In this document: positions 44,551-51,731 of the stretch, piece by piece
Numbering within the stretch: the stretch's first letter is position 1
Layout: each line of letters begins with the position of its first letter
Source of the DNA: DAOLCO01 sp964612555
GTDB lineage: Bacteria; Bdellovibrionota_C; UBA2361; SZUA-149; DAOLCO01
DNA length: 64,000 nt
NCBI GenBank assembly: GCA_964612555.1
Contig: CAZTBW010000008.1
Location: 115,307 to 179,306 of the forward strand
Reading direction: 5' to 3'
Notes under the pieces: generated by a model
Seen by the model: the letters and a program-made list of their open reading frames with translations, nothing else
Told to the model about the DNA's origin: nothing
The model's database searches: none
Program-made: the position numbers and the translations under genes

Positions 44551-45318
44551 CTATTTAAAGATATCAAAAAGTATTCGGACACCAAAGATACCCCAGGTTT
44601 CATATTTCCGGGTTTTTATGCCTTGTGAATTTATTTCTCTTTGGGTTCCCACTAAAAGATCAAACTGAATCATCTCTGAAAGTAGATAACTGAACCCTGC
44701 CTGGTAACTTATATGAGGAACTACTGCTTGAAATAGATCTCCTCGATATGCTTCAAGTGAAAATCTTAAGTGTTCCATTGGTAACTTTGTATCGATCTTA
44801 AAACCCCAATAGGTATGGTTGTAAGTATTTTTATATCGTTCATTTATAAATCGTCTTCCAAGATTGATGTTGAAGTACACCCATTCATTAATGAGCGTTT
44901 GTTGTAGAGAAAGAAGAATATAATAGCTGTTTGCGTCTTCATGTAGTCCCTGTCCTTTCCCGTTTCTCAGATTCAACCCGGAAACAAGAGCAAGGAGGCT
45001 TTGATCAGATTTATTCCATATTGCTATTTTAGTTTGTAAGGAAGGGTTACTTAAGGTTTGTTCTTCATTATCAAAATCATATCCCCTGCCAGATGTTCCA
45101 CTTATCTGAAGCCAGTCAGTTACCCCAAGACCTAAAAAAAGAAACTGACTGACAGTTGTATCACTACTTGAACTCTGAGCTTTCAACCATAAAGAAGCAT
45201 CCAGTTGAAATTGATCAGGAGTTGAAGCGTCTTCAGTTACGAAGGGGCGTGCGGCATAAGAGAGGGTAGTTGCTAAAAAGATAAATGTGCTTGCTAATAT
45301 GTAAAAATATTTTTTCAT
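44551..45318 (-). CDS. Outer-membrane beta-barrel protein, transporter-like
   Basis: A 255-residue exported protein. A signal peptide (~1-22, LASTFIFLATTLSYA) is followed by ARPFVTEDASTPDQFQLDAS, a start common in the 'MetA-pathway of phenol degradation' outer-membrane group. The rest is a series of amphipathic strands with alternating aromatics (WVYFNINLGRRF, HTYWGFKIDTKL, FGVRILFDIF), giving about 10-12 predicted strands. No enzymatic motif is seen. It is monocistronic, convergent with mgtC and divergent from the monophosphatase-like gene. The substrate is unknown. Confidence 0.7.
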   Translation of the reverse strand: MKKYFYILASTFIFLATTLSYAARPFVTEDASTPDQFQLDASLWLKAQSSSSDTTVSQFLFLGLGVTDWLQISGTSGRGYDFDNEEQTLSNPSLQTKIAIWNKSDQSLLALVSGLNLRNGKGQGLHEDANSYYILLSLQQTLINEWVYFNINLGRRFINERYKNTYNHTYWGFKIDTKLPMEHLRFSLEAYRGDLFQAVVPHISYQAGFSYLLSEMIQFDLLVGTQREINSQGIKTRKYETWGIFGVRILFDIFK

Positions 45319-45416
45319 TATGTCAGACAGTATCTCTCTTCATGGCATATGAACATTGTGTTTCGTAACATCTGTCAAAGTGATAAAAGACCCGTATCAT
45401 TTTAAACGGGTACATT

Positions 45417-46262
45417 ATGGAAGCAATAAAAAAAATTGAAGAAATCGCGTCTTTTTTACTTCCACACATGGTTGTTGCAGGTAATTACGCGGTTGAAGTC
45501 CAAAAAAGGATAGAACATCAACCTAATAAAGAGCAGTTTAGTGATGTTTGTTCTCAGGCACTAACTGATGCTGATCTTTCAGTCCAGAACTATATAGAAG
45601 TAGTTCTTCTTTCCAAATACCCCGATCTTAATTTCTATGGTGAGGAATATCAGGAATCCTTAAACCAGAAATATTTTTTAGGTGGAAGCCTCGAAATATG
45701 GCTTGATCCAATAGATGGAACATTAAGATATCAAAAAGGACAGGATCAGTTTAGTTGTATAGTGACTTTTGTTAAGGATGGATATTTACTTGCGAGTCTT
45801 TGGTACATGCCTGTTTTGAAGCAGTTTGTATTTGGTTCTGAGTGGGGAGGACTTCGAAAAGGAACTGATAAAGAAGCGATAGAAGGAAGTTTAGGAACAT
45901 CGTTTTCTCTTGAAGATGATACTAATGCTATTGTCACCTACCAGATGGCATCTAAAACCATGCAAGCACTTGCAGGATATAAAGTAATTGATCTTTCATT
46001 GATAGATCACCCGGATGCTATAGATGTTAGCTTAATAATTTTTTCAAAATTCTCTGCGTTTGTTGCTGAGACTGCTGGGGTGATTGATTTGTTAGTAGGA
46101 GGGCATTTTTTAAAGTGGGGAGGAGGGAAATGTACTGATCTTACTGGTGCTCCGATTGATGCTATAGATGTGCGTACAATGCCAAGTTACAAGAAAGGAT
46201 TGATTGCTGCTGCATCATCCTCTCTACATGATGAAATAATAACAAAACTTTCCAAGGTATAA
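45417..46262 (+). CDS. Inositol-monophosphatase-family phosphatase
   Basis: A 281-residue metal-dependent phosphatase. The family motif WLDPIDGT is at residues 95-102 and the upstream acidic pair lies in YGEEYQ (~74-79). SEWGGLRKG matches the loop after the second strand. The C-terminal motif, normally WDxAAG, is replaced by AETAGVIDLL, so the substrate may not be inositol phosphate; FBPase, CysQ or nucleotide-sugar phosphatase roles are possible. The Na+/H+ antiporter gene follows after one base, so they are co-translated. Enzymes of this family are inhibited by Li+ and often by Na+, which makes the pairing with a sodium exporter plausible, though that link is inference. Confidence 0.82.
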   Translation: MEAIKKIEEIASFLLPHMVVAGNYAVEVQKRIEHQPNKEQFSDVCSQALTDADLSVQNYIEVVLLSKYPDLNFYGEEYQESLNQKYFLGGSLEIWLDPIDGTLRYQKGQDQFSCIVTFVKDGYLLASLWYMPVLKQFVFGSEWGGLRKGTDKEAIEGSLGTSFSLEDDTNAIVTYQMASKTMQALAGYKVIDLSLIDHPDAIDVSLIIFSKFSAFVAETAGVIDLLVGGHFLKWGGGKCTDLTGAPIDAIDVRTMPSYKKGLIAAASSSLHDEIITKLSKV

Positions 46263-46263
46263 G

Positions 46264-47778
46264 ATGATTATTAGTAAAAAACGAATTTCTACCTTTCTAA
46301 TTTTAATAGGGGGGATGTTGTTTTTGTTTTTTATACCTGATTCTACTAATGGGTCTTATGGCGTATATTCACTTGTTCCTCCTCTCATTGCAATCGTATT
46401 TGCTTTATATACTCGTGAAGTTTTAAGTTCTCTGTTTTTGGCTATTCTTTGTGGAGGAATAATTTCAGGAAAGTATAATGTCGTTCAGGAATTTTTGATT
46501 CCTTCCGTTGCTACTGAAAACTATGCGGTGATTCTTATAGTATATCTCTGGGCACTAGGAGGCTTGATTGGGGTTTGGAGTAAAACAGGGGGAGCTGAAA
46601 CCTTTGGGATATGGGCAAGTAAAAAAATGGTTCGAGGACCTCGGTCTGCAAAGTTTTTTACCTGGTGCATGGGACTTGTGTTTCACCAGGGAGGTACCAT
46701 CAGTACGGTACTTACCGGAGCAACCGTGCGACCGGTTACTGACTCAAATAAAGTTTCCCATGAAGAACTTTCATTTATAGTTGATTCTACCGCATCTCCT
46801 GTGGCAACGATTATTCCCTTTAATATCTGGCCCTTTTATGTGAGCGGTCTTGTGGTGGGGACGATACCCTTATTTCAATCTGAGATGGACGGAGTACGTT
46901 TCTTTTTTTCAAGTATTCCGTTTAACTTTTATGCCTTGTTTGTAGTTATTATTACCTTGTTTTTTTCTCTTGAGGTGCTTCCCTGGTATCCAGGAAAAAA
47001 AATGAAAAAGGCTATCATAAGAGCAAGAGAAGGAAGAGGGCTGGATGATTTTAATGCTCAGCCCATGCTTGCAAAAGAACTTACTGAAAAAAATGTTCCA
47101 GAAGGGTATCGCTCCAGCCTTTTGGATTTCTTTCTGCCAATCGGAACACTACTTGGTGTTGTTATAATTCCATTTTTCGTAAGCTTTTTTATTTTTGGTG
47201 AAAAAGAACAACCTCCTCTTTTAATAAGCGAAGCTTTTTTGAGTTCTGTGCTTATTGCAATGGGTCTTGCAATGTATAAGGGAATGTCACTGCAAGATGT
47301 GATTTCAGGTTTTATCGAGGGTTGTAAAGGGGTGACAATTGGCGGGGTAATACTTGCCCTGGCAATTAGCCTTAAGGAAGTAACAGTCACTCTGGGTGCT
47401 GCTGATTATGTTGCTTCGTTAGTTGGTACTTCGATTCCTCCCTGGACACTGCCCGGAGCTTTGCTGCTTATCTGTATGGTAATTGCATTTGCAACAGGAA
47501 CTTCCTGGGGCACGTATGCAGTGGTATTTCCTATTGCCATGCCTCTTGCATGGGTCATTCTTCCAGATCCTTTTTTCATAAAGCTCTGTTTTGCTTCTGT
47601 TGTGGGAGGAGCAGTATTTGGAGATCACTGTTCTCCCATTTCTGATACCACTATTTTAAGTGCGCTTGCTACTGGTTGTGATCTTATCGATCATGTTACC
47701 ACGCAGTTGCCTATTGCGTTTTTTACTGTGGGAGCTGCATTGATTGTTTATACTGTTATTGGAATAGTGGCTTTTTAG
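46264..47778 (+). CDS. nhaC: Na+/H+ antiporter, NhaC family
   Basis: A 504-residue polytopic membrane protein with about 11-12 helices. VPPLIAIVFALYTREVLSSL is the typical start, followed by GGTISTVLTGATVRPVTDSN, DSTASPVATIIPFNIWPFY and FATGTSWGTYAVVFPIAMPL, the last two being characteristic of NhaC. AVFGDHCSPISDTTILSALA near the C-terminus is the family signature. It would export Na+ in exchange for protons. It is coupled to the monophosphatase-like gene upstream (1-base gap) and convergent with the HD-domain gene, whose stop begins one base after its own. Confidence 0.92.
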   Translation: MIISKKRISTFLILIGGMLFLFFIPDSTNGSYGVYSLVPPLIAIVFALYTREVLSSLFLAILCGGIISGKYNVVQEFLIPSVATENYAVILIVYLWALGGLIGVWSKTGGAETFGIWASKKMVRGPRSAKFFTWCMGLVFHQGGTISTVLTGATVRPVTDSNKVSHEELSFIVDSTASPVATIIPFNIWPFYVSGLVVGTIPLFQSEMDGVRFFFSSIPFNFYALFVVIITLFFSLEVLPWYPGKKMKKAIIRAREGRGLDDFNAQPMLAKELTEKNVPEGYRSSLLDFFLPIGTLLGVVIIPFFVSFFIFGEKEQPPLLISEAFLSSVLIAMGLAMYKGMSLQDVISGFIEGCKGVTIGGVILALAISLKEVTVTLGAADYVASLVGTSIPPWTLPGALLLICMVIAFATGTSWGTYAVVFPIAMPLAWVILPDPFFIKLCFASVVGGAVFGDHCSPISDTTILSALATGCDLIDHVTTQLPIAFFTVGAALIVYTVIGIVAF

Positions 47779-47779
47779 T

Positions 47780-49108
47780 TTATCTTTGCAGTCCCGTTTT
47801 TTCTTTTACTTCTTTCGGAACAGCAATCCAGGCGCGGGGGGTTTTTGATTTTTCGCTCAGGAGGTGTACCAGAGGCTCTGCATCTTGTACTTGAATGAGA
47901 GAACCTGATTCTTGAAGGACTCGAGGCGGAGTTTCGGATTTTGCTCTGTGCTTATCTTTTTCTTTGATTATAACAGAATAATATTCGGGATTAAGTCCCA
48001 TGGCGGTTACGGCTTCTTTGGTTTTTTGAATTATTTCCAAACTCTGGGGAGTGAATTCTCCAGTTTCAAGGAGGGGAAGGTGAATAGTCTTAAAGAGTCT
48101 CCTGTGAAGCAGGCGATCTGAAAGATCTCTGATTACCTGGTCATGTGCACGTGCCCAGTGAGAAACATGATATTCCCACCAGCTTTCATTTATTTCAAAA
48201 AGTTCAGAGAGTGTAAGATTCGTGTCATATTCTTTTGAAAAAAGCATTTTATCCATGACAGAGTCTGTAAAGAGGCCGTTTTTTTTGTCTGAGCCGAGGT
48301 CTCGTATCCTTTGGATGAGTAATCGGGTAAGAGCGTCAGCAGATTGCAGTACTCTGTGTTGATATACTTGTCGATACATGGAGTTTCTTGCGACAAAGAA
48401 GTGGGTAAGGGCATCAAGTCGACTTTCTTGTATTACAATTTCACCGTCCTGAGTAATCCGAAAGGCATCAATCAGAGCTGTTACGTTATATCTGCCATAG
48501 CTGACTGCACACATAACGCTATCAACTATAGACCAGTTTCCCCGATCTACATTCCAACCACCTCCGGATATCATGGTATGCGTCCAGGAAGGAAGGGATG
48601 GGTCAGAAGACAGTATCTTGCATACCAACTCTGAAAGACCGGGAGATTCTGATTCGAGAATTTTATTGATTTCTTCATCTTCAAGAATTATTCTTTTGGT
48701 AAGTTCTTCATGAGAGACAAAATCTACAGTAGAACTGCTCCAGATGCGTTCAGCAAGATGTGAACCTGGTGCAAGGTGTCCTATGTCATGAAGAATTGCG
48801 GCAGCACCGATAGCTTTCTGATATGGTTCAATCATATCGGGTGCTTGTTCATGAAGATGGCGCATGAGAAGCGATGCCAGATACGCGACTCCGAGGGAGT
48901 GTCCAAAGCGGGAATGTTCTGCAAACATATATACAAGGCGAGTGTTACCTGTTTGGCTTATTCTTCTGAGCCTTTGTACCCACTTTGTATCAGTTAATTT
49001 CAGGATGAGAGAATCTGCCGGATGAAAGCGATCAAAAATGAGAGTTCCATGAGCCACATCAGCAAAATTAACGGTTCGAGATGATTGGATGGCTTTTGAT
49101 GCACTCAT
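47780..49108 (-). CDS. HD-domain phosphohydrolase (COG1078-like, dNTPase-related)
   Basis: A 442-residue HD-superfamily protein. The metal ligands are His70 (SRFGHSLGVAYL) and His107-Asp108 in AAAILHDIGHLAPGSH; residues ~25-65 (FHPADSLILKLTDTKWVQRL, TRLVYMFAEHSRF) match the start of the SAMHD1/dNTPase-like COG1078 group. The last ~110 residues are a less conserved regulatory-type domain. Members hydrolyse dNTPs or other nucleotides; the substrate here is unknown. It lies 26 bases downstream of the RibBA-like gene on the same strand, so the two are likely co-transcribed. Confidence 0.83.
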   Translation of the reverse strand: MSASKAIQSSRTVNFADVAHGTLIFDRFHPADSLILKLTDTKWVQRLRRISQTGNTRLVYMFAEHSRFGHSLGVAYLASLLMRHLHEQAPDMIEPYQKAIGAAAILHDIGHLAPGSHLAERIWSSSTVDFVSHEELTKRIILEDEEINKILESESPGLSELVCKILSSDPSLPSWTHTMISGGGWNVDRGNWSIVDSVMCAVSYGRYNVTALIDAFRITQDGEIVIQESRLDALTHFFVARNSMYRQVYQHRVLQSADALTRLLIQRIRDLGSDKKNGLFTDSVMDKMLFSKEYDTNLTLSELFEINESWWEYHVSHWARAHDQVIRDLSDRLLHRRLFKTIHLPLLETGEFTPQSLEIIQKTKEAVTAMGLNPEYYSVIIKEKDKHRAKSETPPRVLQESGSLIQVQDAEPLVHLLSEKSKTPRAWIAVPKEVKEKTGLQR

Positions 49109-49134
49109 GAGGTGATCCTTTACTGAGATAGTGT

Positions 49135-50256
49135 CTACTGTAATAGTATCTGCTGACTAATATGGAGATCAAATACTGATAGGTCAATAATGGGTTTCGG
49201 GTTAGAGGTAAGTAACAGCAATTCCTTAATATGAAGATCAAGGAGCATTTGAGCACCGATACCAAGTTCTCTCAGTTCTGTAACTTTTTCTGCTTCATGG
49301 GCTCCATTATCTGATTCATCGGGAAATAAATTTTTGAGTTGATTGCTTAAGAAATTGCTTTTATGTTTCCTGATATATACCAAGGCGCCTGAACCTCGTT
49401 CGTGAATTATTTTAAGTGCCAGATAGAGTTTTTTTCTACTGTCGTCTCTTGTTTTCAAAAAGAGATCACCAAATTTTCTTTCCGAGTGCATTCGAACCAG
49501 AGTGCCTTCTTTTGGTTCCTGGGAGAGATTTTTGGTAAGTACCAGATGTTCTGCCTGGTCGTGATGAGACACGTAGCAGTGAGCGATAAATTCTCCAAAC
49601 TCTTCCATGGGAAGTCTTGCGGTGGCAACTTTGGTAATAAGGGGTTCTATTCTCAGGCGATGCTGAATAATTTCAGATATTTTTATAAAAGGGATCTGCT
49701 CTTTTTTTGTTAGGGTAAGAAGTTCCTCTTCAGATGCAAGCTCACCTTCCGGGGTAAGGATATGGGTAAGTGCCCCCGTTTCCTTTTGCCGGGCGATTTT
49801 TAGAACATCAAGCGACGCTTCAGCGATGCCGCTTTTTACCAGTAACCCTCCCTTCTTACCAATAAGGGGGAAAATATGTCCGGGAGCAATAATGGTTTTG
49901 GATTTTTGCTCCCAGTTGCTGACTGCCTGGATACTTGCTGCTCGATCTGCTGAAGAAATTCCTGTAGTAATTCCAGACCTGGCTTCTACTCCGATAGTGA
50001 CAGGGTGTGGATCTTGAGAAATATCTCCCAGTGGTGAAAGACCAAGAGATTTTGCAAACTCTTCCTGCATGGGAGAGAGAATGACACCTCTGCCATGATT
50101 GATCATGAAGTTTATTTTTTCTTTAGTGCTAGCCTGAGCCGTAAGTAAGAGATATCCACACGCGTGCTTACTTGTATCATCGAAAATACAAACAAATTGC
50201 CCGGTGCTCAGGGCAGCAGTAACTGATGCAAGCTTTTTATCAACAGGATAATCCAT
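49135..50256 (-). CDS. RibBA-like protein with both catalytic sites replaced (DHBP synthase/GTP cyclohydrolase II pseudoenzyme)
   Basis: A 373-residue protein aligning end to end with RibBA. Matching segments include INFMINHGRGVILSPM, TGISSADRAASIQA, APGHIFPLIGKKGGLL and ELGIGAQMLLDL. The catalytic residues are gone. The acidic loop DDEDRENEGD of DHBP synthase reads DDTSKHACGY (26-35), the GHTEA histidine is Ile144, and the later CEI glutamate is His165. In the cyclohydrolase half the three zinc cysteines (HSECLTGD, RCDCG) become Arg260, Asp271 and Ser273, and GRGIGL is lost (HKSNFL). It is about 25 residues shorter than Bacillus RibA. It probably does not make riboflavin precursors; a regulatory or scaffolding role is possible. 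The HD-hydrolase gene follows. Confidence 0.82.
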   Translation of the reverse strand: MDYPVDKKLASVTAALSTGQFVCIFDDTSKHACGYLLLTAQASTKEKINFMINHGRGVILSPMQEEFAKSLGLSPLGDISQDPHPVTIGVEARSGITTGISSADRAASIQAVSNWEQKSKTIIAPGHIFPLIGKKGGLLVKSGIAEASLDVLKIARQKETGALTHILTPEGELASEEELLTLTKKEQIPFIKISEIIQHRLRIEPLITKVATARLPMEEFGEFIAHCYVSHHDQAEHLVLTKNLSQEPKEGTLVRMHSERKFGDLFLKTRDDSRKKLYLALKIIHERGSGALVYIRKHKSNFLSNQLKNLFPDESDNGAHEAEKVTELRELGIGAQMLLDLHIKELLLLTSNPKPIIDLSVFDLHISQQILLQ

Positions 50257-50348
50257 ATTTTCAGTCTATCCTCAGGAGATACCAGGCGCAAGTAAGCCGC
50301 CTGCCTAAAGAGAGTAGAAATCGGTTTTCGGAGCTATGGAGCTATAAT

Positions 50349-50819
50349 TTATCTGAAAAGTTTAAATATACGTGTGAGGAGCTTACTCGTTTCAATGTTA
50401 TTTTCAGCACATTCCTCAATAGGGCTTAATATCCAGGTTTCATCCTCTTCAACCTGGGGAAAGTCTGAGTGAAACTGGGATTCAATTGCTTGTCCAATGG
50501 TACCCCCCAGTTTTCTTTCAGCTTCAGGTGCCTGATGGTTGATAAGTCTCCAAAAGGTATATCTTCCACAAGCCGAATCAAAGCTGCAACTTAGGCAAAA
50601 TGTACGAGTTTCGATGTCTGAAATAACCTTTATTTCATAGTCTCTATCCGGGTCGAGAAGAAAATAATCATGAAGTACCTCTATCCACTTCTTTTTTCCC
50701 CTCCAGGCAGATAGTTCATCGTGATATTTGCCAAAAAGGCAGACCCCATCGGCATCAAATATGAGCCCTGGTTTAAATTTGCTTAAATCAAGAGTAGTCT
50801 CAACTGTTTCGGTAATCAT
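50349..50819 (-). CDS. Unknown small protein
   Basis: A 156-residue protein with no recognised family. The frame extends to 50957, but ATG 50819 (MITETVETTLDL) is more likely because the upstream part has unusual composition and contains an inverted repeat. It contains FKPGLIFDADGVCLFGKYHD and CLSCSFDSACGRY; three cysteines lie close together (CLSCSFDSAC), but no metal-binding pattern is certain. No signal peptide or membrane helix is seen. It is divergent from the next unknown gene across 228 bases. Confidence 0.6.
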   Translation of the reverse strand: MITETVETTLDLSKFKPGLIFDADGVCLFGKYHDELSAWRGKKKWIEVLHDYFLLDPDRDYEIKVISDIETRTFCLSCSFDSACGRYTFWRLINHQAPEAERKLGGTIGQAIESQFHSDFPQVEEDETWILSPIEECAENNIETSKLLTRIFKLFR

Positions 50820-51047
50820 AAGCTTGAAATTACAGGTATTTTGAGTTAATTTATAAATAATTGTTGTTATTTCATATACTTGTAAGCCGATGTGCCTTAC
50901 AGTATGAAATATCGACCGATAACCTCTAATTCTTGAGTATGGAGTAATTTTTGGCACCCGGAGACATATCGAGTGAAGATATGTAGTTTTAAATGATTTT
51001 ACGTAATCACGTTCTACGTTAAGAGTAACTATTTTGGAAAATAATTC
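50820..51047. other. Divergent intergenic region with two inverted repeats
   Basis: A bulged hairpin spans 50869-50910 (ATTTCATA with its complement in GTATGAAAT, and TGTAAG with CTTACA). A second, perfect 7-bp one pairs ACATATC (50964-50970) with GATATGT (50978-50984). Either could be an operator or an RNA structure controlling the two divergent unknown genes. Confidence 0.4.
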
Positions 51048-51638
51048 ATGAATGATTTAAAAGAAGTTTCAGAAGAGCAAACACAAGAGACCCCGGCATC
51101 GTCTACTGAGCGGGTTGAAATTGTGTCGGGTATAATGCTGGTAGTTGACCAGTTCATGGTGGGTAATCCTGATTTTCTCAGGGCACTCCCTGAAGAGTTC
51201 AAGCCTGATTCGGATGAATTTTTTGATGCCCTGTGCGAAGAAGCGGAAGTGTATGGTGGTTTTGCCCTTCAGGTCTCGCCTGGCTCTTATACGGTGTACC
51301 GAAACACTTTTGAAAAAACTATTGTAATATTCCCTGAATTCGATGCGGATAAAATAAGTGAGAGTCGGATAGAGGATGTTGCAGAGAATGGAGAAGTGCT
51401 TGGTTCTGTCATTCTTGATACCCGGTGTCTGGCAATTCTTGATGCGGGGCTTTGTTTTCGTGAAAATATAATAGAGGCATATCGTAAGCTTCGACTTGAG
51501 GATGACGATAAAGGCGCACGGGATATGATTCGCGAAAATGGGGCTTCGGTGCGATATGGTTTTTCAAGAAGGAGTGAGGAGATTGAAGGGTATTACGATG
51601 AGAATGGTGATGTGGTGGTTTTACGATCTGTTGAATAG
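51048..51638 (+). CDS. Unknown acidic protein
   Basis: A 196-residue, strongly acidic soluble protein (many Asp/Glu; few Lys). It has no recognised family, signal or membrane segment. The middle contains beta-type sequence (YGGFALQVSPGSYTVYRNTF, KTIVIFPEFDAD) and a helix near 145-165 (ENIIEAYRKLRLEDDDKGAR). Codon usage and the absence of long overlapping alternatives support a real gene. It is followed after ~90 bases by polA on the same strand. Confidence 0.65.
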   Translation: MNDLKEVSEEQTQETPASSTERVEIVSGIMLVVDQFMVGNPDFLRALPEEFKPDSDEFFDALCEEAEVYGGFALQVSPGSYTVYRNTFEKTIVIFPEFDADKISESRIEDVAENGEVLGSVILDTRCLAILDAGLCFRENIIEAYRKLRLEDDDKGARDMIRENGASVRYGFSRRSEEIEGYYDENGDVVVLRSVE

Positions 51639-51731
51639 ATACAGTGGAAATTGATATAGTGGAAATAGCGCCTGAAATATAGGCTTCCAGATGTTTTGTG
51701 CCGGTATGCACCTCTATCAGTAAAGACTCTC

